Origin: Gordonia amarae NBRC 15530 | Lineage (GTDB): Bacteria > Actinomycetota > Actinomycetes > Mycobacteriales > Mycobacteriaceae | Assembly (NCBI RefSeq): GCF_000241345.1 | Contig: NZ_BAED01000075.1 | Location: 32,330 to 96,329 of the forward strand | Direction of reading: 5' to 3' | DNA length: 64,000 nt | Shown here: positions 33,747 through 42,225 of the stretch, in pieces | Numbering within the stretch: the first letter of the stretch is position 1 | Layout of the letters: each line of letters begins with the position of its first letter | Made by a program: the position numbers and the translations under genes | Notes under the pieces: generated by a model | Database searches by the model: none | The model's input: only the letters and a program-made list of their open reading frames with translations | What the model was told of the DNA's origin: nothing

Positions 33747-34190
33747 ATGAACCGTTGTGGCAGGTTGCTCATGCTCATCATGTCGCTTCTGGTCGTCGGG
33801 GGGCTGGTGGCGGGCTGCTCGTCGGACAGCGACGACGGTCCCGGGGGCGTGTCGTTGCCCAAGGGCTTCCCACGGTCGGAGGTTCCGCTGCTCACCGACG
33901 GCACCGTCCTCAATGTCTCCGGCGACGAGGACGACGGTTGGAGCGTCACCCTGCAGGGACCCGGCGCCGAGGGCAACGCACTCGACGCCGCGGTGAAGAA
34001 ACTGAAGGACGCCGGCTACACCGAGTCACAGCGCACCACCGACGCCGGCCGGCGCGTGGTGCTGTTGTCGAAGAACGCAGATAAGGACAAACCACGCGGT
34101 CACATGTTCTGGGTGCAGGTGGGCACCATCGCGGGCGCGGCGGGTGGCCCGAACGCGCTGTTCTACCAGATCACCAAGGTCAAGCCCTGA
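33747..34190 (+). CDS. Small lipoprotein of unknown function
   Basis: A 147-residue exported lipoprotein. Signal peptide MNRCGRLLMLIMSLLVVGG is followed by lipobox LVAGC with the modified Cys at about residue 23. The mature part is acidic at first, then has a single alpha/beta domain (WSVTLQGPGAEGNALDAAV, YTESQRTTDAGRRVVLLSKN). It should sit on the outer face of the cell membrane. No known family recognised. It is divergent from the mrp operon but has no evident link to ion transport. Confidence 0.75.
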   Translation: MNRCGRLLMLIMSLLVVGGLVAGCSSDSDDGPGGVSLPKGFPRSEVPLLTDGTVLNVSGDEDDGWSVTLQGPGAEGNALDAAVKKLKDAGYTESQRTTDAGRRVVLLSKNADKDKPRGHMFWVQVGTIAGAAGGPNALFYQITKVKP

Positions 34191-34341
34191 AGGATCTAAC
34201 ACTGATCTGACTCTGGCCGCGCACGCACAGCTGATTCGCAACTTCCCGGCAGGCGGGCGGCAGGTACCGCCCGCACTGTGGTCCTCACGAGAGGAACGAA
34301 CCACGAGGTTCGACCACCCACGTGAGCGAAAGGGAAGATTG

Positions 34342-34956
34342 ATGTCGTTTACCCACGAACCGACCACCCACCCCCGGCAGCGGCCGACCGCTGCCGACCA
34401 CACCGACGAACTGCCGCTGGTCGACGGTGGACAGGCGAACGGGGGACAGGCGAGCGGTGGACAGGCGAGCGGTGGACAGGCAAACGGGGGACAGGGGAAC
34501 GCGCAGGCGTCGTATCCCCAGTCCGGACAGCCGGCGACGGGCGGGACCGAGGGGAAGGTGCTGACCACCCGCAACACCCTCATCGCCGGCGGGATCGGTG
34601 TGGCGGCGGCGTTCGCGCTGATCGGTTTCGGTGCCGGTTATGTCGCCGGGGACGGCGGATCGTCCGACGGCCGGCCCGGCATGTCCCAGAACGGCGGTCC
34701 CGGAGGGGGCATGCAGGGTGGCATGAACGGGACCCAGAATCAGAACGGCATGCAGGGCCAGAACGGCATGCAGGGCGGGCAGAACGGAATGCAGGGCGGG
34801 CAGAACGGAATGCAGGGGCAGAACGGGATGGGCGGCGGACCCGGCGGAACGCAGGGCGGCATGAACGGCCAGAACCAGACCGGCCAGAACCAGACCGGCC
34901 AGAACCAGACGGGTCAGAACCAGACGGGCCAGGCCACCACCGGTTCCGGTGCGTAG
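34342..34956 (+). CDS. Single-pass membrane protein with low-complexity Gly/Gln/Asn/Met repeats
   Basis: A 204-residue protein. Cytoplasmic N-terminal 78 residues contain five tandem GGQA(N/S)-type pentads (29-51). One membrane helix (79-103, TLIAGGIGVAAAFALIGFG) follows. The C-terminal 100 residues are built from QNGMQG-type repeats and four GQNQT pentads. The tail should be outside the membrane and disordered. Function unknown; it could be a wall-spanning or aggregation-prone surface tail. The ATG at 34342 has AAGGGAAG upstream. The repeats are mirrored in DNA, so copy number may vary between strains. Confidence 0.65.
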   Translation: MSFTHEPTTHPRQRPTAADHTDELPLVDGGQANGGQASGGQASGGQANGGQGNAQASYPQSGQPATGGTEGKVLTTRNTLIAGGIGVAAAFALIGFGAGYVAGDGGSSDGRPGMSQNGGPGGGMQGGMNGTQNQNGMQGQNGMQGGQNGMQGGQNGMQGQNGMGGGPGGTQGGMNGQNQTGQNQTGQNQTGQNQTGQATTGSGA

Positions 34957-34973
34957 CGGCCAGCCGTGGCTGC

Positions 34974-37373
34974 TCAGTCGAGGCGGCGGTCGGCGTACGC
35001 GCGCAGGTTCTCCACCTGCGCCGCGTCCAGCGACGGCCGCACCCGCTCCCGGGCCGCCGCGATGTCGTCGGCGGTCACCGTCGCGGCGTCGATGTCGCGG
35101 CGCATCGCCGACAGCGCCGCCTCCCGCAACAGCGCCGAACAGTCGGCCGCCGAGTAACCGTCGAGGTCGGCGGCCAGGTCGTCGATGACGATGTCGTCGG
35201 CGAGCGGGACGTTCTTGCCGGAGGCGCGCAGGATGTCGCCGCGGGCGGCCGCATCCGGCGGCGGCACGAACACCAGCCGTTCGAGCCGGCCCGGCCGCAG
35301 CAGCGCGGGGTCGATGAGATCGGGCCGGTTGGTGGCACCCAGAACGACGACATCGCTGAGCGGTTCGACACCATCGAGTTCGGTGAGCAGCGAGGCCACC
35401 ACCCGGTCGGTGACGCCGGAGTCGGTGGATTGCCCGCGGCGCGGGGCGAGGGCGTCGACCTCATCGAGGAAGATCAACGACGGCGCCGACTCGCGGGCCC
35501 GGGCGAACAGGTCGCGCACCGCCTTCTCCGATGCGCCCACCCACTTGTCCATCAGCTCGGCGCCCTTGACGGTGTGGACCGACAACCGGCCCGACGCCGC
35601 GAGCGCCCGCACCACGAACGTCTTGCCGCAGCCGGGCGGGCCGAACAGCAGCACCCCGCGCGGCGGTTCGACGCCCAGCCGGGTGAAGGTGTCCGGATGC
35701 TGTAGCGGCCACAGCACCGTCTCGGTGAGCGCCTGCTTGGTCTCCACCATGTCGCCGACGTCGTCGAGGGTGATCGAGCCGAGTGACACGTCGGGGGAGT
35801 CGCCGCGGGACACCGGCCGGATCACCTCCAGCGCGCCCTGCAGGTCCGCGAGCCGGAGTGTCGGCTTGTCGTCGGTCTCGGCCTTCGTGTCCCCGTTGCG
35901 TGAGCCGGTGACGCGGGCGGCGGCGCGGATGGCGGCCTCGCGGGCGAGCGCGGCCAGATCGGCGGCGACGAAACCGGGCGTCCGGGCGGCGATCGAGGTC
36001 AGGTCCAGGCCCGGTTCGGTGGGCACCCCGGACAGGATCGCCGACAGCAGCCGGGCGCGCAGCGCGGCGTCAGGCAGGCCGATGATCAGTTCGCGGTCGC
36101 ACAGCTGCGGGTCGCGCAACCGGCTGTCGGTGCCGGCCGGTTCGGCGGTGGTGCACACCAGGACCACCGATCCGTCACCGATCGCGGCGCGCAGCTCGTC
36201 GAGGATCAGCGTCGACACGGGCTCGGCCTCGGCGGGCAGCAGCGCCTCCACGTCGGCGACGAGCAGCACCCCCGACCGGTGGGCGTTGCGCTGTGATCCT
36301 GACCCATTGCTGCTTCGCAGGGCCGCGATGGCCGACGACACCGCCGACAGCCGCGACGAGGCCTCCAGCGCACCCACCGAAGGACCGTCGACGACGGCCA
36401 GCGGACGCCCCGCGCACACCGACCGCACCATCGTGGCCTTGCCGACGCCGGGCGGGCCGGACACGATCACCCCGAGTCGTGGGGTGGCGCCGAGGGCGCG
36501 CAGCACCTGCGGTTCGTCGAGGGTGATGGCGATCCATTCGGTGAGCCGGGCGACCTGGGTGTCGACGCCCACGAGCTCCGACACCGGCCGCGCGTGGCCG
36601 GTCTGGTCGGCGGCCGCGTCGTCGGAGGTGTCTTCTTGCGGTGTCTCGCCGGGTTCGGGATCGGACGCCTCGGGCCGCGGTTCGACGAGCTGCCAGCCGC
36701 GGGTCACCCCGCCGGTCCGCGTCGGCATCACATCACCTGTCGTGGGTGCCGCACCAGCTGTCCGCAACGGACCCGTGGCCACGCCGGGCGCGGGTGCCGC
36801 GCTCGCGGCGGCACCGTCACCGGCCCACAGCACCGCGGTGTTCGTCTGCACGCTCACCGGACCCGACGGTTCGACGGCGCCCACCGTCACCAGCTCGTTG
36901 GTCCAGGTGATGCCCACCGAACGGGCCAGGGCGCGCACCGCGGTGCTCGCCGTCAGCTCCGGCCCGAGGTCGCGGGGCAGCAGCGACACCGCGTCGCCGA
37001 CCGACAGGACCTTGCCCAGCAGCGCCCGTCGCAGCGTGGCCTCGTCGACGGACCGACTCGCCAGCACCGAACCCGACACCACCACCCGCGACCCACCGTG
37101 CACGGTGACCGGCTGCAGCACCACCGATGCATCCTCGCGGATCCCCGCGTTGGAGAAGGTGATGTCATCGAGGAGAACGGTTCCGGTCGTCGCGATGTCG
37201 GGGGCCTCCGCGACCACCGCGGCCGTGCGCCGCGCCCCGACGATCGACACCGCATCCCACTCCCGCAGCGACAGTGCGGCCAGGACCTCCGGATGGACGC
37301 GGACGATACCGCGGCGGGCGTCGGCGGCCGACGGGTTGACCCGGGCGGTCAGGGTCAGCTGGGGAACACTCAT
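34974..37373 (-). CDS. CDC48/p97-like tandem AAA ATPase
   Basis: A 799-residue VCP-like ATPase. An N-domain (1-185) is followed by D1 and D2 AAA modules. D1 (about 300-470) is degenerate: its Walker A reads GPPGVGKA (Ala for Thr/Ser) and Walker B reads LLVADVEAL. D2 (about 555-720) is intact, with GPPGCGKTF, LIFLDEVDAL and GATNRPDLIDPALLRPGR. It likely unfolds or remodels proteins as a hexamer. It matches the position and type of M. tuberculosis Rv0435c, next to pssA-psd-moeA. Minus strand, ends 17 bases from the repeat-rich protein gene. Confidence 0.92.
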   Translation of the reverse strand: MSVPQLTLTARVNPSAADARRGIVRVHPEVLAALSLREWDAVSIVGARRTAAVVAEAPDIATTGTVLLDDITFSNAGIREDASVVLQPVTVHGGSRVVVSGSVLASRSVDEATLRRALLGKVLSVGDAVSLLPRDLGPELTASTAVRALARSVGITWTNELVTVGAVEPSGPVSVQTNTAVLWAGDGAAASAAPAPGVATGPLRTAGAAPTTGDVMPTRTGGVTRGWQLVEPRPEASDPEPGETPQEDTSDDAAADQTGHARPVSELVGVDTQVARLTEWIAITLDEPQVLRALGATPRLGVIVSGPPGVGKATMVRSVCAGRPLAVVDGPSVGALEASSRLSAVSSAIAALRSSNGSGSQRNAHRSGVLLVADVEALLPAEAEPVSTLILDELRAAIGDGSVVLVCTTAEPAGTDSRLRDPQLCDRELIIGLPDAALRARLLSAILSGVPTEPGLDLTSIAARTPGFVAADLAALAREAAIRAAARVTGSRNGDTKAETDDKPTLRLADLQGALEVIRPVSRGDSPDVSLGSITLDDVGDMVETKQALTETVLWPLQHPDTFTRLGVEPPRGVLLFGPPGCGKTFVVRALAASGRLSVHTVKGAELMDKWVGASEKAVRDLFARARESAPSLIFLDEVDALAPRRGQSTDSGVTDRVVASLLTELDGVEPLSDVVVLGATNRPDLIDPALLRPGRLERLVFVPPPDAAARGDILRASGKNVPLADDIVIDDLAADLDGYSAADCSALLREAALSAMRRDIDAATVTADDIAAARERVRPSLDAAQVENLRAYADRRLD

Positions 37374-37393
37374 CGGCGGGGCGGCCCTTTCGT

Positions 37394-38569
37394 CTACTGA
37401 TCGGTCGCGTCGTTATGGGGGTGCTCGGAGCGGGGGTGCTCGGGTTTGGCAGCCGGGCGGCGCAGCCCCAGCCGGGAGTGCGAGCGGGAGATGGACGGCC
37501 GGATACGACGCCGGCCGCCGCCGACGGCGCGGTCGGCGCGGCGTTCGGCGCGACGCTCAGATGGGTGCGCATCCCACTGCTCGGGGCGGGCCGCCACCCA
37601 GCGCTGATTGCGCCACGCGAAAGGGATATGTGCCAGGTAGGCGACGACGAGGATGAGCATCAGCACGTACGGGTAGGTCAGCAGCAGCGCGGCGGTCACC
37701 GCCACGCCCACCAGCAGGATCGCCAGCGCGCTCGGCGGCACCTTGGTGGCCTTGGTCGACGCGGTCGGGATGCGGCTGACGGCCAATGCGGCCACCACCA
37801 CCATCCAGGTGCCCACCGCGGCCCCCGACGTCCACCAGCCGGAGCCGAACTGTTCGTGCAGGCCCACCGGCAGCAGTACCAGGATCGCGGCGGCGGGCGC
37901 GGGCACGCCCACGAAGAATTCCTTCGTGTAGGCGGGTGCGTCCTCGTCGTCGAGCAGGGTGTTGAACCGGGCCAGCCGCAGCACGATCGCGCACGCGTAC
38001 ACGAGTACGAAGATCCAGGCGATGTCCTGGTTGCCGACGTCGTTGAGCAGGGCCAGGTAGACGATGCCACCGGGCACCACACCGAAGTTGATGACATCGG
38101 CGAGCGAGTCGATCTCGGCGCCCATCCGGGTGGCGGCGTTCATCATGCGCGCGACCCGGCCGTCGACGGCGTCGAGGACCGCGGCCGCCACGACCAGCGC
38201 CAGCGCGAGATCGATGTGTCCGTGCAGCGTGGACCGCAGCGCGGTCATCCCGGCGCAGATGGCCAGGATGGTGACCGCCGACGGCACGAAGATCCGGCCC
38301 GCCGCGGCCTGTCTGCGCAGCCTGCCCGTCTCGGTTTCGGTGTGCCGCGAGTAGGTGTCGAGGCGCTGCGTGCCCAGGTTGGAGGCGTCGGTGTCGCGTA
38401 GGTGTCCGGTGTCGCGCATGTGCCCGGGGTCGCGCGGATGTCCGGGGTCGGCCGTCGGGGGTGCGGTCCGGCGCCGGGAACGCCGCAGCAGGCCACGCGA
38501 GCCGCGCTTCGCCGGTGTACCCGACGAGGTGCGCCGTCCGCCGACCGGCCTGTGCGGGGTGTCGCTCAT
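37394..38569 (-). CDS. pssA: CDP-diacylglycerol-serine O-phosphatidyltransferase
   Basis: A 391-residue PssA. It makes phosphatidylserine from CDP-diacylglycerol and serine at the cell membrane. The CDP-alcohol phosphotransferase motif is DAVDGRVAR...GAEIDSLAD at about residues 140-165. About 8 membrane helices follow. The N-terminal 85 residues are a basic, repetitive tail (GHPRDPGHMRDTGHLRDTD), and the C-terminal 70 residues are Arg-rich; both are extensions on the usual 260-290. The ATG at 38569 overlaps the psd stop by ATGA, so the two PE-pathway enzymes are coupled. Confidence 0.95.
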   Translation of the reverse strand: MSDTPHRPVGGRRTSSGTPAKRGSRGLLRRSRRRTAPPTADPGHPRDPGHMRDTGHLRDTDASNLGTQRLDTYSRHTETETGRLRRQAAAGRIFVPSAVTILAICAGMTALRSTLHGHIDLALALVVAAAVLDAVDGRVARMMNAATRMGAEIDSLADVINFGVVPGGIVYLALLNDVGNQDIAWIFVLVYACAIVLRLARFNTLLDDEDAPAYTKEFFVGVPAPAAAILVLLPVGLHEQFGSGWWTSGAAVGTWMVVVAALAVSRIPTASTKATKVPPSALAILLVGVAVTAALLLTYPYVLMLILVVAYLAHIPFAWRNQRWVAARPEQWDAHPSERRAERRADRAVGGGRRRIRPSISRSHSRLGLRRPAAKPEHPRSEHPHNDATDQ

Positions 38570-39330
38570 GTCGGTGAGACCGGCTGGGTGTGGGATACCG
38601 GCTGGGTGAGGGTTGCCGGCTGGTTGAGGGTTGCCAAGACCGTTTCGGCACCCACCGTGCGCTGCCCGACCCGGACCGCGGGCACGGTGCCGGCGGGGAA
38701 ATACACGTCGACACGGGAACCGAACCGGATCAGGCCGTAGGTGTCGCCCACCCGCAGCGCGTCGCCGGGCTTCGGGTCGCACACGATGCGCCGGGCGATG
38801 AGGCCGGCGATCTGCACGACGGCCAGATCGGCGCCGGAGGCGGTTCGCAGTCCGAGGACGGTGCGTTCGTTGTCGGAGCTGGCCTCGGGCAGGTCCGCGG
38901 ACAGGAACTTGCCGGGGGTGTGCGTCACCGAGGTGACCGTCCCGGATACCGGAACCCGCTGCACGTGGACGTCGAACACCGACAGGAACGTCGACACCCG
39001 CGGCAGCGGTTGATCGCCGAGACCCGCCTCGGGCGGCGGCACGGCCTCATCGACGAGGGCGACGGTGCCGTCTGCCGGGGCCGCGACGATCGACGAGTCG
39101 ACGGGCGGGACGCGGTTCGGGTGCCGGAAGAACGCGGCACACGCGCCGGCGGCCAGCGCCGCGGGCCGCGCCACCCACGGATGTTTCCGCCCGATCAGGG
39201 CCACCGCCGCGGGCACCGCGACGAACGGCACACCCTTGGGGTGGATCGGTGGGATGGTCTCGCGGGCCAGCTGCACCAGGTGCTGCGCACCTGTGGGCGT
39301 CGTGCCGTCGGGGCGTGGGCGCCGGGCCAC
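38566..39330 (-). CDS. psd: Phosphatidylserine decarboxylase proenzyme
   Basis: A 254-residue archaeal/actinobacterial-type Psd. It self-cleaves to form a pyruvoyl group at the Gly-Ser of LIRFGSRVDVYFP and turns phosphatidylserine into phosphatidylethanolamine. A membrane-anchoring helix lies near residues 35-68. The start is GTG at 39330: GGAGG at 39336-39340 is five bases upstream, whereas the earlier GTG at 39336 overlaps that ribosome site. The last 20 residues are three hexad repeats of the form TQPVSH, encoded by an 18 bp tandem repeat. Confidence 0.95.
   Translation of the reverse strand: MARRPRPDGTTPTGAQHLVQLARETIPPIHPKGVPFVAVPAAVALIGRKHPWVARPAALAAGACAAFFRHPNRVPPVDSSIVAAPADGTVALVDEAVPPPEAGLGDQPLPRVSTFLSVFDVHVQRVPVSGTVTSVTHTPGKFLSADLPEASSDNERTVLGLRTASGADLAVVQIAGLIARRIVCDPKPGDALRVGDTYGLIRFGSRVDVYFPAGTVPAVRVGQRTVGAETVLATLNQPATLTQPVSHTQPVSPT
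38579..38632. repeat. Three 18 bp tandem repeats in the 3' end of psd
   Basis: Units at 38579-38596, 38597-38614 and 38615-38632 share CCGGCTGG(G/T)TG. They keep frame and add hexads to the Psd C-terminus just before the pssA start. Likely slippage-prone. Confidence 0.75.
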
Positions 39331-39408
39331 AGCCACCTCCTGATTGTCGGGTAGGACGAGTTCGTGAACAGCTTAGTGGTCGGTCGTCCGACTCCGGCAC
39401 GGCAACCA

Positions 39409-40659
39409 TCAGTCCAGTTGCATGACCTGCACGTCCACTCGGTCGTCGAGGGCGGTCACGTCGGGTGCCACGTCGATCAGCGCGTTCGCGCCGGCGAGGT
39501 AGCGCAGATGGTGACTCGACGGCGGCCCGATCGGATCGACCACCCAGCCGTCGCCCTCCCGGGCGAGGACGCCACGCAGAAACTGCCGCTTGCCGGCCGG
39601 GGACCGCACCGCGCCGCGGAGCCGGGCGGTCACCTGATCGCGATGCGGCGGCAGGCCGAGAGCCGTGCGCAGCGGCGGCCGGATGAACACCTCGAAGCTG
39701 ACCAGCGAACTCACCGGGTTGCCGGGCAGCGTGATGATGGGGACGGTCCGGCCCGACGGGTCGGTGACGCGGCCGCAGCCCTGCGGCATGCCCGGTTGCA
39801 TCGCCACCTTCACGAACTCGACCCCGCCGGTGGCCGTCAGCGCGTCCTTGACCACCTCGAACGCCCCGGCGCTGACCCCGCCGGAAGTGATGATGAGGTC
39901 GGCCTCCCCGGCGATCTCACCGATTCGGGCCAGGAAACCGTCGACGTCGTCGGGCACAAAACGCACCGAGCGCGCCGACGCCCCGGCCTCGGTCGCGGCG
40001 GCGGCCAGCATCGGCGAGTTGGATTCGTAGATCTGCCCGTGCCGCAGCTCCTGACCGGGCGCGACCAGTTCCGAGCCGGTGGAGAGCACCACCACCCGCG
40101 GTCGCCGCCACACCGGAACCGTCGTCACGCCGATGGCCGCGAGCAACCCGAGTTGCGGCGCGTGCAGCACGGTCCTGTCCGGGATGGCGACCTCGCCGGC
40201 GACGATGTCCGAGCCGGCGGCCCGGATGTTCTTGCCCGCCGGCACCGGCGCGGTGAACACCACCTCCGGCGCCGGGGCATCGACGGGGTCGAACCCGCCT
40301 GCCGCGGTGAGTTCCACCGGCACCACCGCGTCGGCGCCGTCGGGGAGCGGGGCGCCGGTCATGATGCGGTGCACGGTTCCCGGGGTGAGGGTGAGCCGGT
40401 CGGTGCGGCCGGCGGGGATGTCGGCGGCCATCGGCAATGTGACCGGGTGTTCGGGGGAGGCTCCGGTAAGGTCGGCCGCACGCACGGCGTAGCCGTCCAT
40501 CGCCGAATTGTCGAAACCGGGCAACGATACCGCCGTCACTACGTCCGTGGCCGTGACCAGGCCCAATGCATCGGCCACCGCTGTCTCGACGATCTCGGGT
40601 GGGGTGAATAGGGCGGCGACGGCATCCTGGTGTTCCTCGACGGATCGCAGTACGGTCAT
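39409..40659 (-). CDS. moeA: Molybdopterin molybdotransferase MoeA
   Basis: A 416-residue MoeA, which inserts molybdate into adenylated molybdopterin. Family stretches are LPGFDNSAMDGYAVRAAD near residue 55, ITSGGVSAGAFEVVKDAL around 240, and LPGNPVSSLVSFEVF near 300. The ATG at 40659 has GAGGAGA upstream; the longer frame is ignored. It belongs to the pssA-psd-moeA block. No other Moco genes lie within the window. Confidence 0.95.
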   Translation of the reverse strand: MTVLRSVEEHQDAVAALFTPPEIVETAVADALGLVTATDVVTAVSLPGFDNSAMDGYAVRAADLTGASPEHPVTLPMAADIPAGRTDRLTLTPGTVHRIMTGAPLPDGADAVVPVELTAAGGFDPVDAPAPEVVFTAPVPAGKNIRAAGSDIVAGEVAIPDRTVLHAPQLGLLAAIGVTTVPVWRRPRVVVLSTGSELVAPGQELRHGQIYESNSPMLAAAATEAGASARSVRFVPDDVDGFLARIGEIAGEADLIITSGGVSAGAFEVVKDALTATGGVEFVKVAMQPGMPQGCGRVTDPSGRTVPIITLPGNPVSSLVSFEVFIRPPLRTALGLPPHRDQVTARLRGAVRSPAGKRQFLRGVLAREGDGWVVDPIGPPSSHHLRYLAGANALIDVAPDVTALDDRVDVQVMQLD

Positions 40660-40995
40660 CAGCTCTCCTCGGCATGTTGTCCTGAAGCCCATCGATAGCC
40701 CCGGCCTTGCAATAGACGGACTGTCGCAAATTTAGACGGGCCTGGATAGGCATCGTTTGTGTACGCAATTCTGCCCGAACGCTTCCGCGTGCTGGCAGGT
40801 AGGCGCTGCTGCACTAGCCAACGCTCGATCAACAGGAGTGGTCCACGTCCGGCATGCGGTCCGTCGGTGACGGCGTTACCGTTTGACCGGAGGTCCCGCC
40901 AGGGGTCCGGTTGTTTGTGGTCAACGAGGAATGGTGGCAACGAAACGTGACGTTACTTGCTTACTAGAATTATGACGTTCTGTAAGGTTCCGAGT
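40660..40995. other. Gene-free gap holding the left flank of the tnpB element
   Basis: This 336 bp gap between moeA (minus) and tnpB (plus) has no coding sequence I trust. GC drops in 40680-40760 and again in 40950-40985. The left end of the tnpB element should lie here, perhaps near the AT-rich GTGACGTTACTTGCTTAC at 40947-40964, but I cannot fix the boundary. It should also contain the original promoter of the HAD gene or of moeA. Confidence 0.6.
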
Positions 40996-42225
40996 GTGCG
41001 GCGTGCTTACAAGGTTCGGGCGTACCCGGATGAATCTCAGGAGGCGATCTTTAATCGCACCCTGGGTTGTGTGCGTCTGGTGTGGAACAAAACCTTGGCT
41101 GACCGGCAGCACCGGTACACCGTTGAGCAGGCGTCGACCTCGTACAAGCAGACCGATGCTGCGCTGACCGGATGGAAACGGACCGATGAGCTGGCGTTCC
41201 TGAATGAGGTGTCGTCGGTGCCGTTGCAGCAAACGCTGCGACACCAGCACACCGCCTTCAGCAACTTTTTCAAAGGCCGTGCCCGGTACCCGAAGTTCAA
41301 GTCCCGCAACGGACGTCAGTGCGCGCACTACACCCGGTCGGCGTTCCGCATGAAGGTCGACGGCCTGTGGCTGGCCAAAACGTCTGCTCCGCTGAGACTG
41401 GCCTGGTCCTGGCCCGACATTGAGCTTGCCGAGCTGGACCCGACGATGGTCGTGATCTCCCGCGAACCCGATGGCCGATGGTTCGCCACTTTGTGTGTCG
41501 ACCAGCCCGATCCGGCACCAGCCATGCCGACCGGCCAGAGCGTCGGTGTTGACCTGGGTATCAAGGACTTCGCCACCCTCTCCACTGGAGAGAAGATTGC
41601 GAATCCGCGTCACCTTGCCCGGCACGAACGGGGTTTGCGCCGCCAGCAGAAGCGCTTGGCGCGCATGAAGCGTGGGTCGAGCAATCGCGCCAAGCAGCGC
41701 AAGAAGGTTGCCCGCAAACATGCGCGGGTCCGTGATGCCCGCCGTGACTTCCTGCACAAAACGTCCACCGGGCTCGTCACAACGAATGATCTGGTGGCGG
41801 TGGAGGACCTGAATGTTGCCGGCATGGTCCGTAACCACAAGATCGCGAAGTCGATCAGTGATGCCGGATGGGGTCAGTTCCGGTCGATGCTCACCTACAA
41901 GACCGAGCAGGCCGGGAAACGCCTGGTGGTCATCGACCGCTGGTACCCATCCACCAAAACATGCAGCTCGTGCGGGCATCTGCTCGTCTCGATCTCCCTC
42001 GGGACACGTTACTGGACGTGCCCCGACTGCGGCACCCGGCAAGACCGGGACATCAACGCCGCGAAGAACATTCTTGTCGCCGCCGGACTGGCGGAGACAC
42101 GAAACGCCTGCGGAGCGGATGTGAGACCTCAAGGGACCTCCCTTCGGCAATCTGCTGTGAAACAGGAAAACCTGTACGTGAGTGCGGGAATCCCGATCCC
42201 TAGGGTCGGGAGGATGTCAATATGA
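40996..42225 (+). CDS. tnpB: TnpB RNA-guided nuclease (IS200/IS605-family OrfB)
   Basis: A 409-residue TnpB. The N-terminal HTH region starts VRRAYKVRAYPDESQ. The RuvC-like nuclease has its first Asp in VGVDLGIKDFATL (about 186), the Glu in VAVEDLNVAGM (about 270), and the last Asp in QDRDINAAKNIL (about 352). A zinc finger (CSSCG...CPDCG) precedes it. All three catalytic acids are present, so the enzyme may be active. I use GTG 40996, as relatives begin here, with AAGG upstream; ATG 40972 is an alternative. No TnpA transposase is nearby. The stop overlaps the HAD gene start by ATGA. Confidence 0.9.
   Translation: MRRAYKVRAYPDESQEAIFNRTLGCVRLVWNKTLADRQHRYTVEQASTSYKQTDAALTGWKRTDELAFLNEVSSVPLQQTLRHQHTAFSNFFKGRARYPKFKSRNGRQCAHYTRSAFRMKVDGLWLAKTSAPLRLAWSWPDIELAELDPTMVVISREPDGRWFATLCVDQPDPAPAMPTGQSVGVDLGIKDFATLSTGEKIANPRHLARHERGLRRQQKRLARMKRGSSNRAKQRKKVARKHARVRDARRDFLHKTSTGLVTTNDLVAVEDLNVAGMVRNHKIAKSISDAGWGQFRSMLTYKTEQAGKRLVVIDRWYPSTKTCSSCGHLLVSISLGTRYWTCPDCGTRQDRDINAAKNILVAAGLAETRNACGADVRPQGTSLRQSAVKQENLYVSAGIPIPRVGRMSI
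42181..42220 (+). ncRNA. Right end of the tnpB element / probable omega-RNA 3' part
   Basis: The 3' end of tnpB carries GGAATCCC, the hairpin CCCGATCCC/GGGTCGGG (42192-42210) and the terminal GGAGGATGTCAA type seen at right ends of actinobacterial IS605-like elements. In TnpB systems the omega-RNA covers this end and takes its guide from the flanking bases, here from 42221 onward, the first codons of the HAD gene. Assigned by similarity of form only. Confidence 0.55.

Noticed and set aside
40921..42150. 409-codon minus-strand frame opposite tnpB
   Set aside because: No family features; tnpB on the plus strand has all catalytic residues.
18888..42225. Serine resolvase at 18888 as transposase partner of TnpB (IS607-type)
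   Set aside because: They are 22 kb apart, in different contexts, and the resolvase is enclosed by the att sites of another element.
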